Assembly: GCA_964546145.1 (NCBI GenBank)
Contig: CAZJIU010000002.1
Coordinates: forward strand, 26,654-90,653
Direction of reading: 5' to 3'
Length of the DNA stretch: 64,000 nt
Origin: CAZAKO01 sp964546145
GTDB taxonomy: Bacteria > Fidelibacterota > UBA2242
The notes beneath the pieces were generated by a model. The model saw nothing but the letters and a program-made list of their open reading frames with translations. It had not been told where the DNA came from and searched no databases. A program made the translations under genes and the position numbers. This document shows positions 17,100-25,809 of the stretch, piece by piece (the first letter of the stretch is position 1; the number at the start of each line of letters is the position of its first letter).

Positions 17100-17663
17100 T
17101 TAGAGCACACCATGTTCCTGAAGCCATTGACTGGCGAGGTTAATACCGGTATAAAAAGCCTTGATGTTGATTTCCTCCGTGCCTTTGGGTACCCGGGCTC
17201 GAATTGCCTGTTTGACCGCGTCTTCTGAAACAATCCCCGACAGCTTAGTAATAATTCCCAGTGCAATAATATTCGAAAATAAAAATTTACCCAGTCTTTC
17301 CACCGCCGATTGAATAATCGGAATCGCAACAATCTTATAATTTCCCGCCGTTACCCTGGTTACCATTTGTGAATCAATCAAGAGAATTCCGTTTTCTTTC
17401 AAATCACCAACATATTTATCACACGCTTCCTGGGTCAAAGCAAGTAGGATATCAATATTTTCCGATTTAGGATAATCAATATCTCCATCTGAAATAATTA
17501 CCTCCGAACGACTGGCGCCACCGCGGGCTTCAGGGCCATAGGATTGACTCTGGGTAGCATTCAAACCATCATAAATGGCAGCAGCTTCAGCCAGCACCTT
17601 ACCCACCAGGATAAGTCCCTGGCCACCAGACCCACTCAATCGAATTTCATAGCGAAAAGCCAT
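17100..17663 (-). CDS. korC: 2-oxoacid:ferredoxin oxidoreductase gamma subunit
   Basis: Gamma subunit of the 2-oxoglutarate (or related 2-oxoacid) ferredoxin oxidoreductase, which converts a 2-oxoacid, CoA and ferredoxin to acyl-CoA, CO2 and reduced ferredoxin. The 187 residues start with the family motif IRLSGSGGQGLILVGKVLAE and contain SYGPEARGGASRSEVIIS. Length is normal. It is the last gene of korDABC, 14 nt after korB. The oxygen-sensitive complex points to an anaerobic or microaerobic life and may run in the reductive direction. Confidence 0.93.
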   Translation of the reverse strand: MAFRYEIRLSGSGGQGLILVGKVLAEAAAIYDGLNATQSQSYGPEARGGASRSEVIISDGDIDYPKSENIDILLALTQEACDKYVGDLKENGILLIDSQMVTRVTAGNYKIVAIPIIQSAVERLGKFLFSNIIALGIITKLSGIVSEDAVKQAIRARVPKGTEEINIKAFYTGINLASQWLQEHGVL

Positions 17664-17677
17664 AATTGTTCTCCAAA

Positions 17678-18493
17678 TTATTGATTAATCTCACGGGCTT
17701 TCTCAATCACCTGGTTGTATTTTTCAAGATAACTTAGTTGTTCCCGATCAACGAAAACACCAGTTACAATTTTACCCTGAAGTTCATCTGCCGGTAAACC
17801 TGCAGCTTTCTCAATGCTTAGACTCTTTTCCTTTAAAGATAGGAGCATGTCAACGGCATTACCTTCCTTATTTTGGCGGCCATAAGAGGTTGGGCAGGGC
17901 GTTATAATTTCTACTACCGAAAAGCCCATTCTGGTCAGCGCCTGCTCGAAATAATGATCCATTCTCCCAACATGAAAGACTGTCGAGCGAGCGACATAAA
18001 CAGCGCCCGCTGCCTCGGCAAGGCGGCAAATGTCAAAGGTTGCATCCGGATTGCCGTAAGGCGTGGTTGAAGATTTTTTGCCCGTTGGCGTAGTTGGAGA
18101 GACCTGCCCTCCGGTCATTCCGTAGATATAATTGTTATAAATAATTAAAGTCAGATCAATATTCCGTCGGGCAGCATGAATGAAATGATTACCGCCAATG
18201 GCAGTTGCGTCGCCGTCACCACTCACGACAATGACATGCAATTCGGGTCGTGCAATCTTCAGTCCGGTGGCAAATGCTATTGCCCGACCATGGGTTGTGT
18301 GCAGGGTATTGAAATCCACATAGCCAGCCGTCCGACTGGAACAACCGATTCCGGAAACAAGCGCAATATCATCTTTAGCCCAGCCTAACTTATCAATAAC
18401 CCTCAAAAGGGATTTCAAGATGATACCGTTTCCACACCCATCGCACCAGATGTGCGGCATTTTATCTTGTCTCAGATAACCTAAATAATCCAT
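17678..18493 (-). CDS. korB: 2-oxoacid:ferredoxin oxidoreductase beta subunit (TPP-binding)
   Basis: Thiamine-pyrophosphate subunit. The 271 residues show the cluster-associated CDGCGNG near residues 18-24, the TPP motif GDGDATAIGGNHFIHAARRN, and NNYIYGMTGGQVSPTTP, which is typical of KorB-type enzymes, with GIGCSSR supplying a further cysteine. It lies 7 nt after korA. The exact 2-oxoacid (2-oxoglutarate or 2-oxoisovalerate) cannot be told from sequence; the small four-subunit DABC form favours 2-oxoglutarate. Confidence 0.93.
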   Translation of the reverse strand: MDYLGYLRQDKMPHIWCDGCGNGIILKSLLRVIDKLGWAKDDIALVSGIGCSSRTAGYVDFNTLHTTHGRAIAFATGLKIARPELHVIVVSGDGDATAIGGNHFIHAARRNIDLTLIIYNNYIYGMTGGQVSPTTPTGKKSSTTPYGNPDATFDICRLAEAAGAVYVARSTVFHVGRMDHYFEQALTRMGFSVVEIITPCPTSYGRQNKEGNAVDMLLSLKEKSLSIEKAAGLPADELQGKIVTGVFVDREQLSYLEKYNQVIEKAREINQ

Positions 18494-18500
18494 CCTGCTC

Positions 18501-19637
18501 CTAAGAAATTATCGCTGCATAAATTTCATTGGGTTTAATTGCCTCACCATTGATTTTATTGACCCGAATAACTGGCTTATCTCGCCGGGTAGCCCATTCC
18601 ACTTCATGTGCCACTTGTCCGAGATTCATCTCAGCCACTACAATCTTCTTCACCAACTGACACGCTTCCTGGATCTTTTTTTCAGGAAACGGCCAAATTG
18701 TCTTGAGTCGCAATAATCCTGCTGCTACTCCGTTTTCACGGGCATTCAAAACAGCCCGTTTGGCAGACCTTGCAGTTGATCCGAAGGAAATGACTAACAC
18801 CTCCGCATCACGTGTTTCGAGGTTTTCGACCTCGATAATTTCCTCGCGGTAACGTTCAATCTTCCGGTTCAGGCGCTCCAGCTGCAGCCGAATTTTCTCG
18901 GGATCATTAGTTGGAAATCCGGTATCGTCATGGGCCAATCCGGTAACATGATAGCGATAACCTTCGCCAAAATTGGCCATTGCCGGAATATCCGTATCAT
19001 TCAGTTCGTAGGGTAAATATTCTTCAGGGGAAACATCAGGTTTCTTCCGATCAAAAATCTCTATCTTCGCCGGATCAGGCAGAACGATTTTCTCAGTCAA
19101 ATGCCCGATAATTTCATCAAGCAGCAGAATCACGGGAGTACGATACTTTTCAGCCAGATTGAATGCTTTAATAGTCATATCATAGGTTTCTCTCACCGAT
19201 GCCGGGGCAATAGCAATAATCGGGTGATCTCCATGAGTACCCCAGCGTGATTGCATGATGTCGGCTTGACTTGGTTGAGTGGGCAGACCGGTACTGGGAC
19301 CGCCACGCTGCACATTGACAACCACACAAGGAACCTCAGCCATCACTGCAAAACCAATATTTTCCTGTTTCAATGAAAAACCAGGCCCACTGGTAGCAGT
19401 CATCGACTTGGTTCCGCCAAGCGAGGCCCCGATAATCGCCCCCATGGCAGCTATTTCATCTTCCATTTGAATAAACTTGCCGCCAACCAACGGAAGACGG
19501 CGGGCAAGTATCTCGGCAATCTCGGTCGATGGAGTAATGGGATAGCCGGCAAAAAAACGGCAGCCGGCAGCAATTGCGCCCTCGGCACAGGCATGGTTGC
19601 CCTGCCACATTCTCAACCCTGCTTCTGGATTAGTCAT
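18501..19637 (-). CDS. korA: 2-oxoacid:ferredoxin oxidoreductase alpha subunit
   Basis: Alpha subunit forming the active site with KorB. The 378 residues begin with the pyrimidine-binding domain (GNHACAEGAIAAGCRFFAGY, then PITPSTEIAE), followed by EDEIAAMGAIIGASLGGTKS and TATSGPGFSLKQENIG, and end with a transketolase C-terminal-like domain (VISFGSTARSAKRAV). The ATG at 19637 overlaps the korD stop by 4 bp (ATGA), so the two are translationally coupled. Confidence 0.94.
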   Translation of the reverse strand: MTNPEAGLRMWQGNHACAEGAIAAGCRFFAGYPITPSTEIAEILARRLPLVGGKFIQMEDEIAAMGAIIGASLGGTKSMTATSGPGFSLKQENIGFAVMAEVPCVVVNVQRGGPSTGLPTQPSQADIMQSRWGTHGDHPIIAIAPASVRETYDMTIKAFNLAEKYRTPVILLLDEIIGHLTEKIVLPDPAKIEIFDRKKPDVSPEEYLPYELNDTDIPAMANFGEGYRYHVTGLAHDDTGFPTNDPEKIRLQLERLNRKIERYREEIIEVENLETRDAEVLVISFGSTARSAKRAVLNARENGVAAGLLRLKTIWPFPEKKIQEACQLVKKIVVAEMNLGQVAHEVEWATRRDKPVIRVNKINGEAIKPNEIYAAIIS

Positions 19638-19858
19638 TTCTCTAACTCTAATTTATCCTGTAGCTCGGACTCCCGTACAGTAATGGCAAAATCCGGACAA
19701 AGCTTTTCGCATAATTCACAGCCGATGCAATCTTCTGATTTGATGACAATCGGATAGAATTGCCCCATCTCAAAAACCTTCTTGGGGCAAAAATGGACAC
19801 ATATCTCACAACTCTTGCACCACTGTTCGTTTATGACAACCGTATACTTTTTTTTCAT
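19634..19858 (-). CDS. korD: 2-oxoacid:ferredoxin oxidoreductase delta subunit (2[4Fe-4S] ferredoxin)
   Basis: A 74-residue ferredoxin-like subunit that carries electrons out of the complex. It has two complete cluster motifs: CKSCEICVHFCP and CIGCELCEKLCP. It is the first gene of korDABC. The 122-nt upstream region (19859-19980), before the convergently placed end of the LD-carboxypeptidase gene, shows no convincing consensus promoter. Confidence 0.94.
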   Translation of the reverse strand: MKKKYTVVINEQWCKSCEICVHFCPKKVFEMGQFYPIVIKSEDCIGCELCEKLCPDFAITVRESELQDKLELEK

Positions 19859-19980
19859 AACTGAATAAGCCTTTGCCTATATTGAGAAATATTCTTCAGC
19901 ATTCCTCTAATACCGCAAACTCTCCGTTAGACTCTCAAAAATCGGCGTAAATATAGACAATATACATGCCAACCCTAAAA

Positions 19981-20922
19981 TCAAGCCCCAAGAATAGTAA
20001 CTTTCACTGGATCGGTTTCCAAACGAACCCGCGCACCAATTGGGATAGTCAGCCGCCGACGAATGTGTCCATAGGCCAAATTGGTAATTACCGGAAAATC
20101 ATAATCCCCAATAACTTCTTTCAGGAGTTCTTCTAAAGTAAATGAAAGCACCGAATTCCGGGGAAAACATTTTACAAAACGCCCCATCAACATCCCTGCA
20201 ATCTGATCGAAAACGCCGTGCAACCGGAGAATTTGAAACTGCTTATCCAATCGGTAAGTTTTCTCTCCTATGTCCTCGATCAACAAAATAGCTCCTTTTA
20301 AAGGGGGCAGGTAAGGTGTCCCCAACAAAGCCGTGATAATAGATAGGCAACCACCCAGTAAAGTCCCTTCGGCAATTCCAGGACACCACACTTTCATCTC
20401 CTCGTCCTCAGGGTTTTCAAGCACAAGCGGGTAAGGATGCTGGCTGACGACCTTCCAAAACCATTTTTCCGAAAAAGGATCAAAATTATTACCCAGATCC
20501 GATGCCACCATTGGGCCCGAATACCCGATCCAACCTAAACGACTCAATAACGCCATATGCAAGCCGGTTATATCAGAATAACCAACAATCATCTTGGGCG
20601 TGACTTTGCCCAATCGGTTATAATCTAGCTGATCCAAGATCCGCAGGACACCATATCCTCCACGCGCACAGAATATCCCAGCCACTTCCGGATCGAGAAT
20701 AAATTCCTCCAGTATTTTACTTCTTTCCTCATTGGAACCAGCTAAGTAATATTTGCGCTTAGCCAAATTCGCAGCATTCTTGACATGATAACCCTGATTC
20801 ATCAGATAATCGACGCCCTGAATTATTTGGGAACGGGGAGCGGCACTGGCGGGTGCGATTACGCCAATTGTATCTCCAGGAGATAAAAATCGTGGGAAAA
20901 GATATTTCTGAATTTTCTCCAT
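19981..20922 (-). CDS. LD-carboxypeptidase (peptidase S66, murein tetrapeptide type)
   Basis: Serine peptidase that removes the terminal D-residue from murein tetrapeptides in cell-wall recycling, or acts on similar LD bonds. The 313-residue protein has the S66 layout: GDTIGVIAPASA at the N-terminus, RGGYGVLRILDQLD, the nucleophile serine in VGYSDITGLHMAL, Glu in LLIEDIGEKTYRLD and His in YGHIRRRLTIPIG. There is no signal peptide, so it acts in the cytoplasm. It is a single gene with its own upstream region. Confidence 0.93.
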   Translation of the reverse strand: MEKIQKYLFPRFLSPGDTIGVIAPASAAPRSQIIQGVDYLMNQGYHVKNAANLAKRKYYLAGSNEERSKILEEFILDPEVAGIFCARGGYGVLRILDQLDYNRLGKVTPKMIVGYSDITGLHMALLSRLGWIGYSGPMVASDLGNNFDPFSEKWFWKVVSQHPYPLVLENPEDEEMKVWCPGIAEGTLLGGCLSIITALLGTPYLPPLKGAILLIEDIGEKTYRLDKQFQILRLHGVFDQIAGMLMGRFVKCFPRNSVLSFTLEELLKEVIGDYDFPVITNLAYGHIRRRLTIPIGARVRLETDPVKVTILGA

Positions 20923-21097
20923 AAGATACCTCTAAAGTTGCACTAACTATTTTAAAAGTTAAAGGTATTTATAAAAAATTTCTGGATCGTTAATAGTAAC
21001 TAAAGAGGAATGTGTCGAATTTTGTTTACAAAAACATTTTGTATTGTTTCATATTTTATAAATTATTGTAAATTTCATCGTGAGTAAAAATGAATAG

Positions 21098-21112
21098 GTT
21101 TGTTAAACAAAC
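21098..21112. promoter_or_regulatory. 15-bp palindrome upstream of TPR gene (possible operator)
   Basis: A perfect inverted repeat, GTTTGTTAAACAAAC, lies 48 nt before the ATG at 21161. A related looser palindrome TTTTG-TTTA-CAAAA is at 21020-21033 in the same 238-nt AT-rich intergenic region (20923-21160). The spaced pair may be regulator-binding sites; AT-richness makes chance plausible. Confidence 0.3.
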
Positions 21113-21160
21113 AAGATCTATCCTAATAGTAAAATTAACTCAATAGCGCCGGGGTTCAAT

Positions 21161-22457
21161 ATGAACAGGAAGACTAATTGTCAAAACCGCATCTTAACTC
21201 TAATGGTGATTCCTTTCCTATTCACCATTACTTGTTTCAGCCAAATAGACAGCCTGGTAGATACTGTCGCTGGTAAACAGGAATACGAGTTTCAGCAGCA
21301 AGTTGAGGAGCAGGCTCTTGGCGACATTCAAACGCTACGCCAATTTATCATTGACTCACTCCAACTGGTCTTTGACGAGAAACTTCAGGAATATCAGGAT
21401 TCGATGGCAAATTTTTACGCCAGTCAATTGATTGATACCCTGAATAAGGCGGCCGATGAAAAGAACCAATTGGAAGTAACCATCAAAGCTCTGAGCGACA
21501 GTCTCATTCTCCTTGAAGAACAAGCCTCGCTTTTAGAAGGGGTAGGCACCGGTTATGACCTGATTTTTGAAGCGAAATACTTCAATTACGACAATATGCA
21601 AAGAGGTGAGGTATCCAAATCTAAGGGTGGATTCTTATTTTCGTCAGGAGAAGATATTTCTCCCTTTCAGATCGAGGAATTGGAAAACTATCTCGAGCGC
21701 TTCTTTCCCGAAGCTCGCTGCGACTCGGTCCAGGATTTCCTGANNNNNNNNNNNNNNNNNNNNNNNNNNNNNNNNNNNNNNNNNNNNNNNNNNNNNNNNN
21801 NNNNNNNNNNNNNNNNNNNNNNNNNNNNNNNNNNNNNNNNNNNTGGCATTATATCATTGCGCCAGCATTCAGGAACAGAATTTCAACGAATACCAAAATG
21901 CTATAGATACTTATAACAAGTTCATCGAAAAATTTTCCGCTGATACTCTATGTGCCCATGCCCACGACAGGATAGCCAAAATTGCCGATACGCAGTTAAA
22001 AAAATGGGAACTGGCGACCAACGAATATCAGCTGGCAGCGGATCTGTTCCAACAAAATTCCAAACCGCGATACTGTATTGCCGCCTTGAACCGCAAAGCT
22101 GAAATCCTTGCTAGAGAAATGAAACTCACTCAAGACGGTGCTGACGCTTACTTGTCCATCGTTCGTATCTATCCCGAATCAGGGGATGCTCCCATAGCCT
22201 TAATGGCAGCGGGTGATCTGTACGACCGTTACAAGATGTACGAATCGGCTATCACGCAATATATGGCAATCTTTGAAAAATACCCAAATGCCGACAACGT
22301 TTTGGAAGCACTGGAAAAAACCGCTGACCTCTATAATAAGACGCTCAAAAACAAGGAAAAAACAATCGAGACATTGAATCTTATCATCAATAATTATCCG
22401 GGTACAAAAAGCTCGGAAAAGGCCGCTAAATTATTGAGTAAGGTTGAAAAAGGATAA
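21161..22457 (+). CDS. Exported TPR-repeat protein, interrupted by assembly gap
   Basis: One gene split by 100 N at 21744-21843. The left part encodes a signal peptide (about 1-28, ITCFSQ), a helical coiled-coil region (about 35-125) and a segment ending DSVQDFL at the gap. After the gap the frame continuous with the end codes for TPR-like helices (YQNAIDTYNKFIEKFSADT; YESAITQYMAIFEKYPNADN; NKEKTIETLNLIINNYPGT) to the stop at 22457. The two halves are in different frames only because the N run has arbitrary length. The YKxFIxKYP-type repeats resemble periplasmic/outer-membrane assembly or Tol-Pal YbgF-like proteins. The precise role is unknown. Confidence 0.75.
21744..21843. other. Scaffold gap (100 N)
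   Basis: Exactly 100 N inside the TPR gene. The round length marks a gap of unknown size. The frames on either side do not match, so the true length is not 100 modulo 3. Confidence 0.99.
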
Positions 22458-22570
22458 TAGAAGCAGCCGTTAAAATATCTCCCCGAATACTTACAATTTT
22501 TACCCTGGTAATCTTACTACCAACGATTACTATTAGTCAGACCAATCTTGTTGGCTCTGATCAGCTGGTA

Positions 22571-23194
22571 GTGCTCATTCATGGTATTATGGATCAACCG
22601 TATATAATGTGGAAAATTGAAAAAAGCCTGAATGATTCCGGCTATGCCACGCTGAACTTCGACTATGCTTCAACCAAATGGACAATGGATTCAGTTTGTA
22701 CCGCCCTTAACCAACAAATTGAAGCCGTAAGCGATCAATATCGTCAAATTCACTTTGTAGTACATAGTCTCGGTGGCTTAGTTGTTCGGGCTTACCTCTC
22801 CCGCTACCAAACCGGCAAAGAGGGGCGGCTGGTAATGATAGCCACACCTAATCAGGGCTCGATCATTGCCGAAGACTTCAAGAATTTTCCAGCATTCAAA
22901 TGGCTCTTAGGGCCGGCTGGGCAAAAGTTGGGCAAAGACAAAGATGATTACTATAATCTATTCCCACCACCAAAGATTCCCTTTGGGATAGTTGCCGGTG
23001 GTCTTAAAAATCGAAGCGGCTTTAATCCCTTAATTCCCGGTGATGATGATTGGATCGTTGGGGTTGAAGAAACCAAACTGAACGGATGCGCCGATTTCAT
23101 CCAGATAATCGGATCGCATACTATCTTGCTCTGGCAAAATGATGTAATCCGCCAAATTCACTCCTTTTTGCAAAGCGGAGCATTTAACCAGTAA
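22571..23194 (+). CDS. Alpha/beta-hydrolase, lipase/esterase-like (start uncertain, probably exported)
   Basis: Serine hydrolase of the triacylglycerol lipase/PGAP1-like type: oxyanion motif LIHGIMDQPYIMW at the start and nucleophile elbow VHSLGGLVVRAYLSRY (GxSxG as HSLGG). Late DDDWIVGVEETKL and GSHTILLW supply probable acid and histidine. The first usable start, GTG at 22571, cuts into the first beta strand. The same frame is open back to 22448 and encodes a convincing signal peptide (ILTIFTLVILLPTITISQ) with no ATG, GTG or TTG. Initiation at a rare codon (ATA at 22454/22457 or 22475, or CTG at 22505) or a sequence error is likely. Confidence 0.8.
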   Translation: MLIHGIMDQPYIMWKIEKSLNDSGYATLNFDYASTKWTMDSVCTALNQQIEAVSDQYRQIHFVVHSLGGLVVRAYLSRYQTGKEGRLVMIATPNQGSIIAEDFKNFPAFKWLLGPAGQKLGKDKDDYYNLFPPPKIPFGIVAGGLKNRSGFNPLIPGDDDWIVGVEETKLNGCADFIQIIGSHTILLWQNDVIRQIHSFLQSGAFNQ

Positions 23195-23206
23195 TAGGGG
23201 CTTACC

Positions 23207-24373
23207 TTACATCCGATAATGAAGAGAGTTTCCTTCCGGATTGAAGGGCAAGTTTTTATCTGAGATAAGTATCGCGAATATTCGATAAAATAAATGGGCA
23301 AATTTTGCCATGTTGTGCAGCTTACTAGCAGGATTTCTCCAAAAGCTCCATAATTCACCAAAATTTAGATGCTGACTGAGATGTAGATAAACACCGGCAG
23401 AGCTATTTAATAGGTCAAACAGTTCCACGCTTTGGCCAGCATCTATCTCCCGATCACTAATATCCTGAAACAAAAACACCGGTTTTTTCAAGCCTGCTTG
23501 AGGAAAAGCCTTAAATATATCTACCTGCAACTTGCCACAATCTGTCTGCTGAATATATGTTTTTATTTCAGGTGAAATTTCGCCTCGCAACAAGGACAGC
23601 AACGCCGCACGTAACTTTTCATCCTTAAGTTGGGTTATTCCCCGCAGGGCAACATCTATCCGATGAAGCAAGATATTTCTTATTACCCCTGTCGTAATTT
23701 TATCAATTTTATACCCGTGATCTCTTCTGATAGCATTCCACAAAAATACTACCCGGGTTGCCGTTGCCGGCTTAAGATATTTACATCTTTTATGGATCTT
23801 CAATCTACCGCTGAGGATGTACTCCCGCAGCCGGTCCAAATCACGAACCGGTGAAAAAAGGATCAGTCCTTTGGATAGGGAACTGATTCCTGAATCCTGA
23901 TATAGGGTTAATAAAAAGCATGCACCAAAATCGCTACCACCGATGATAATCCGGTCCCCATCCACCCAGCTAAGTGTACTAATGCTGCTGATAATCCCCC
24001 TCAGATTGGCTAAAGTCTTAGCCTCAAGACTACAACAATTCAACTCCGGATCTTCATAAACCAACACATGAAAACCAAGAAAAGCCAAGCTGCGTGCAAG
24101 CCGTGAGAACAGCAGCTGCTTACCCCGATAAACAGGCAAACCTTTAACAAGTAAGAACACCGGACGGATTTGATTGCGCCGACAAGTAATCAAAACCGCT
24201 GGAAAATTCTGATGATTGAAAGCGAGTGAGATTTGCTCTCGAATTAAATTTGAGCGGCATTTTTTACATTGATCAAAGATAAACTTACTTTCTAATAACA
24301 CTGTCAGGCTAAGAGCTTTGCATCCCGCCCATAATGATTCGGCCATTTCCCAGAAAGTACGTGCTTGTTTCAT
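23207..24373 (-). CDS. Alpha/beta-hydrolase-like protein of unknown function
   Basis: A 388-residue protein with an alpha/beta-hydrolase outline: strand VFLLVKGLPVYRGK, helix RLARSLAFLGFHVLVYEDPE, a nucleophile-elbow-like IIIGGSDFGACFLLTLY at about residue 150, and GLILFSPVRDL. The elbow reads GGSDFG rather than GxSxG, and PVFLFQDISDREID may supply the acid. There is no signal peptide. The C-terminal 120 residues are unfamiliar. It may be an inactive or divergent hydrolase. It is transcribed towards the lipase-like gene and has no partner on its own strand. Confidence 0.6.
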   Translation of the reverse strand: MKQARTFWEMAESLWAGCKALSLTVLLESKFIFDQCKKCRSNLIREQISLAFNHQNFPAVLITCRRNQIRPVFLLVKGLPVYRGKQLLFSRLARSLAFLGFHVLVYEDPELNCCSLEAKTLANLRGIISSISTLSWVDGDRIIIGGSDFGACFLLTLYQDSGISSLSKGLILFSPVRDLDRLREYILSGRLKIHKRCKYLKPATATRVVFLWNAIRRDHGYKIDKITTGVIRNILLHRIDVALRGITQLKDEKLRAALLSLLRGEISPEIKTYIQQTDCGKLQVDIFKAFPQAGLKKPVFLFQDISDREIDAGQSVELFDLLNSSAGVYLHLSQHLNFGELWSFWRNPASKLHNMAKFAHLFYRIFAILISDKNLPFNPEGNSLHYRM

Positions 24374-24407
24374 TTAGTCAATATCTATAATTTATTATCT
24401 CAATATC

Positions 24408-25262
24408 ATGGACATCCCGATAAATATAAACAATTGTGGAAACGAAAGCCAAAAAGATTCCCCAAACTTGACGGCTACGCATCAACAAAAAATGACTAGG
24501 GTCGAACGGAAATTCGTCCGCTCTCTCCATCAAAAGAAATACCGCTATGCAACTGGCCGTTTCCTGATTGAAGGTATTAAACCGGTACTGGAAGCCATAA
24601 ATGCTGGCTTTCCGCTTGATAAAATTTACACGACCTCCGTTCAGTATCATAACATCCCTTCGTCTAGTCAACATCTCCTAGAAAACATAAAGGCCAAAAT
24701 CCACTTTATTGAAACCGCGGATATTCAATATATCAGCACACTCAAAACGCCGGAAGGGCTGGCTGCCATTGGCGTAATCCCGAATCATTCATTGCCAGCA
24801 AATGGTCTCAGATCACCGCGAGCAATCTATCTATGGGAAATAAATGACCCCGGAAATTTAGGTACAATTCTAAGGACTGCCTGCTGGTTTGGGCTCCGCG
24901 AGGTTATTCTATCACCAAACAGTGTTGATGTCTATAGCCCCAAAGTGGCCCGTAGTTCGATGGGTGCTCTTTTTAACCTATTCTGCTACCAGAATATCTC
25001 TCTTAACACCCTGTTCAAGTTAGTAAAATTGAAAAACTATCAAATTTTAGCCGCCGATACCTCTGGTACTAAGGTCATCCTACCAGAAAACCAGCCCTGG
25101 ATTTTAGTATTGGGCAATGAGACGCATGGAATACCGCAAACCCTTAAAGAAAAAGCAACTCATATCATCGGGATTCCCCGCTATGGGAAAGGGGACTCCT
25201 TGAATTTATCTGTAGCAACAGGTATCCTTTTATCGCAACTCATTCAAAAAGCAAAGGAGTAA
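24408..25262 (+). CDS. TrmH/SpoU-family RNA 2'-O-methyltransferase
   Basis: Methylates a ribose 2'-OH in rRNA or tRNA using S-adenosylmethionine. The 284 residues comprise an N-terminal substrate-binding domain (YATGRFLIEGIKPVLEAI) and the knotted SPOUT domain with the three family motifs: NDPGNLGTILRTACWFG, LVLGNETHGIP and LNLSVATGILLSQL. It resembles RlmB/TsnR-type enzymes; the target nucleotide is not predictable. The start is uncertain: ATG at 24408 or ATG at 24492 (MTRVERKFVRSLHQKKYR), neither with a clear ribosome site. It heads a three-gene run with TlpA-like and CPBP genes. Confidence 0.9.
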   Translation: MDIPININNCGNESQKDSPNLTATHQQKMTRVERKFVRSLHQKKYRYATGRFLIEGIKPVLEAINAGFPLDKIYTTSVQYHNIPSSSQHLLENIKAKIHFIETADIQYISTLKTPEGLAAIGVIPNHSLPANGLRSPRAIYLWEINDPGNLGTILRTACWFGLREVILSPNSVDVYSPKVARSSMGALFNLFCYQNISLNTLFKLVKLKNYQILAADTSGTKVILPENQPWILVLGNETHGIPQTLKEKATHIIGIPRYGKGDSLNLSVATGILLSQLIQKAKE

Positions 25263-25264
25263 TC

Positions 25265-25798
25265 ATGTCCTATTTACTGATTCTGCTATTCGCCGTTGCT
25301 GGTGTTGGAGCATTCAATCCAGACACAACACAGCTGGAGCAATTAGATATCGGTACGGAAGCGCCGAGCTGCTACGCTTACTTCCTTAATGGGGGCGACT
25401 TCTTTCTAAGTCGCTACGTTGGTCCCAAAGCACGTTTCCATCTCAAGGGCCCGATCGCATTAAGCTTCTTTACTACCTCCTGTATCCCTTGCCGCAAAGA
25501 GATACCTTACCTCCACACTCTCCAAGAAAATTACCCGGATATCAAAGTATTCTTAGTTAACGTCGGCGAAGAACCCGAACTTATTAGTAACTATATTAAA
25601 AGCATGGGGTACACTCTGCCGGTGCTACTTGACCGCTACGGGAAAATATCTGAAAAATATTTTGCCAAGGTTACTCCCACCCTGGTCACTATCAATACCG
25701 ATGGGAAAATCGGCTTTTACAAACAGGGCTATTCGGAAACTGATAATAAGGCCATTAAACAGGCCTTTGAGAGATTAATTGCCCCTGCAAAGCATTAG
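25265..25798 (+). CDS. TlpA-like exported thiol-disulfide oxidoreductase
   Basis: Thioredoxin-fold protein of 177 residues with a signal peptide (about 1-16, LLFAVAGVGA). The active-site CIPC stands in FFTTSCIPCRKEIPYL, with the cis-proline motif KVTPTLVTIN and a typical TlpA/ResA C-terminal helix. It probably acts in the periplasm in reduction or isomerisation of disulfides. It starts 2 nt after the methyltransferase stop, so it is in the same operon; the pairing has no obvious functional reason. Confidence 0.9.
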   Translation: MSYLLILLFAVAGVGAFNPDTTQLEQLDIGTEAPSCYAYFLNGGDFFLSRYVGPKARFHLKGPIALSFFTTSCIPCRKEIPYLHTLQENYPDIKVFLVNVGEEPELISNYIKSMGYTLPVLLDRYGKISEKYFAKVTPTLVTINTDGKIGFYKQGYSETDNKAIKQAFERLIAPAKH

Positions 25799-25809
25799 CC
25801 GATCAATAA

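Noticed and set aside
17075..17332. Alternative reading frame on the minus strand overlapping korC
   Set aside because: KorC in the other frame has all family motifs; this frame has no recognisable sequence.
21744..21916. Frame change in the TPR gene across the N run, looking like a frameshift or two genes
   Set aside because: The N run has an arbitrary length of 100, so frame comparison across it means nothing; both sides read as the same kind of TPR protein.
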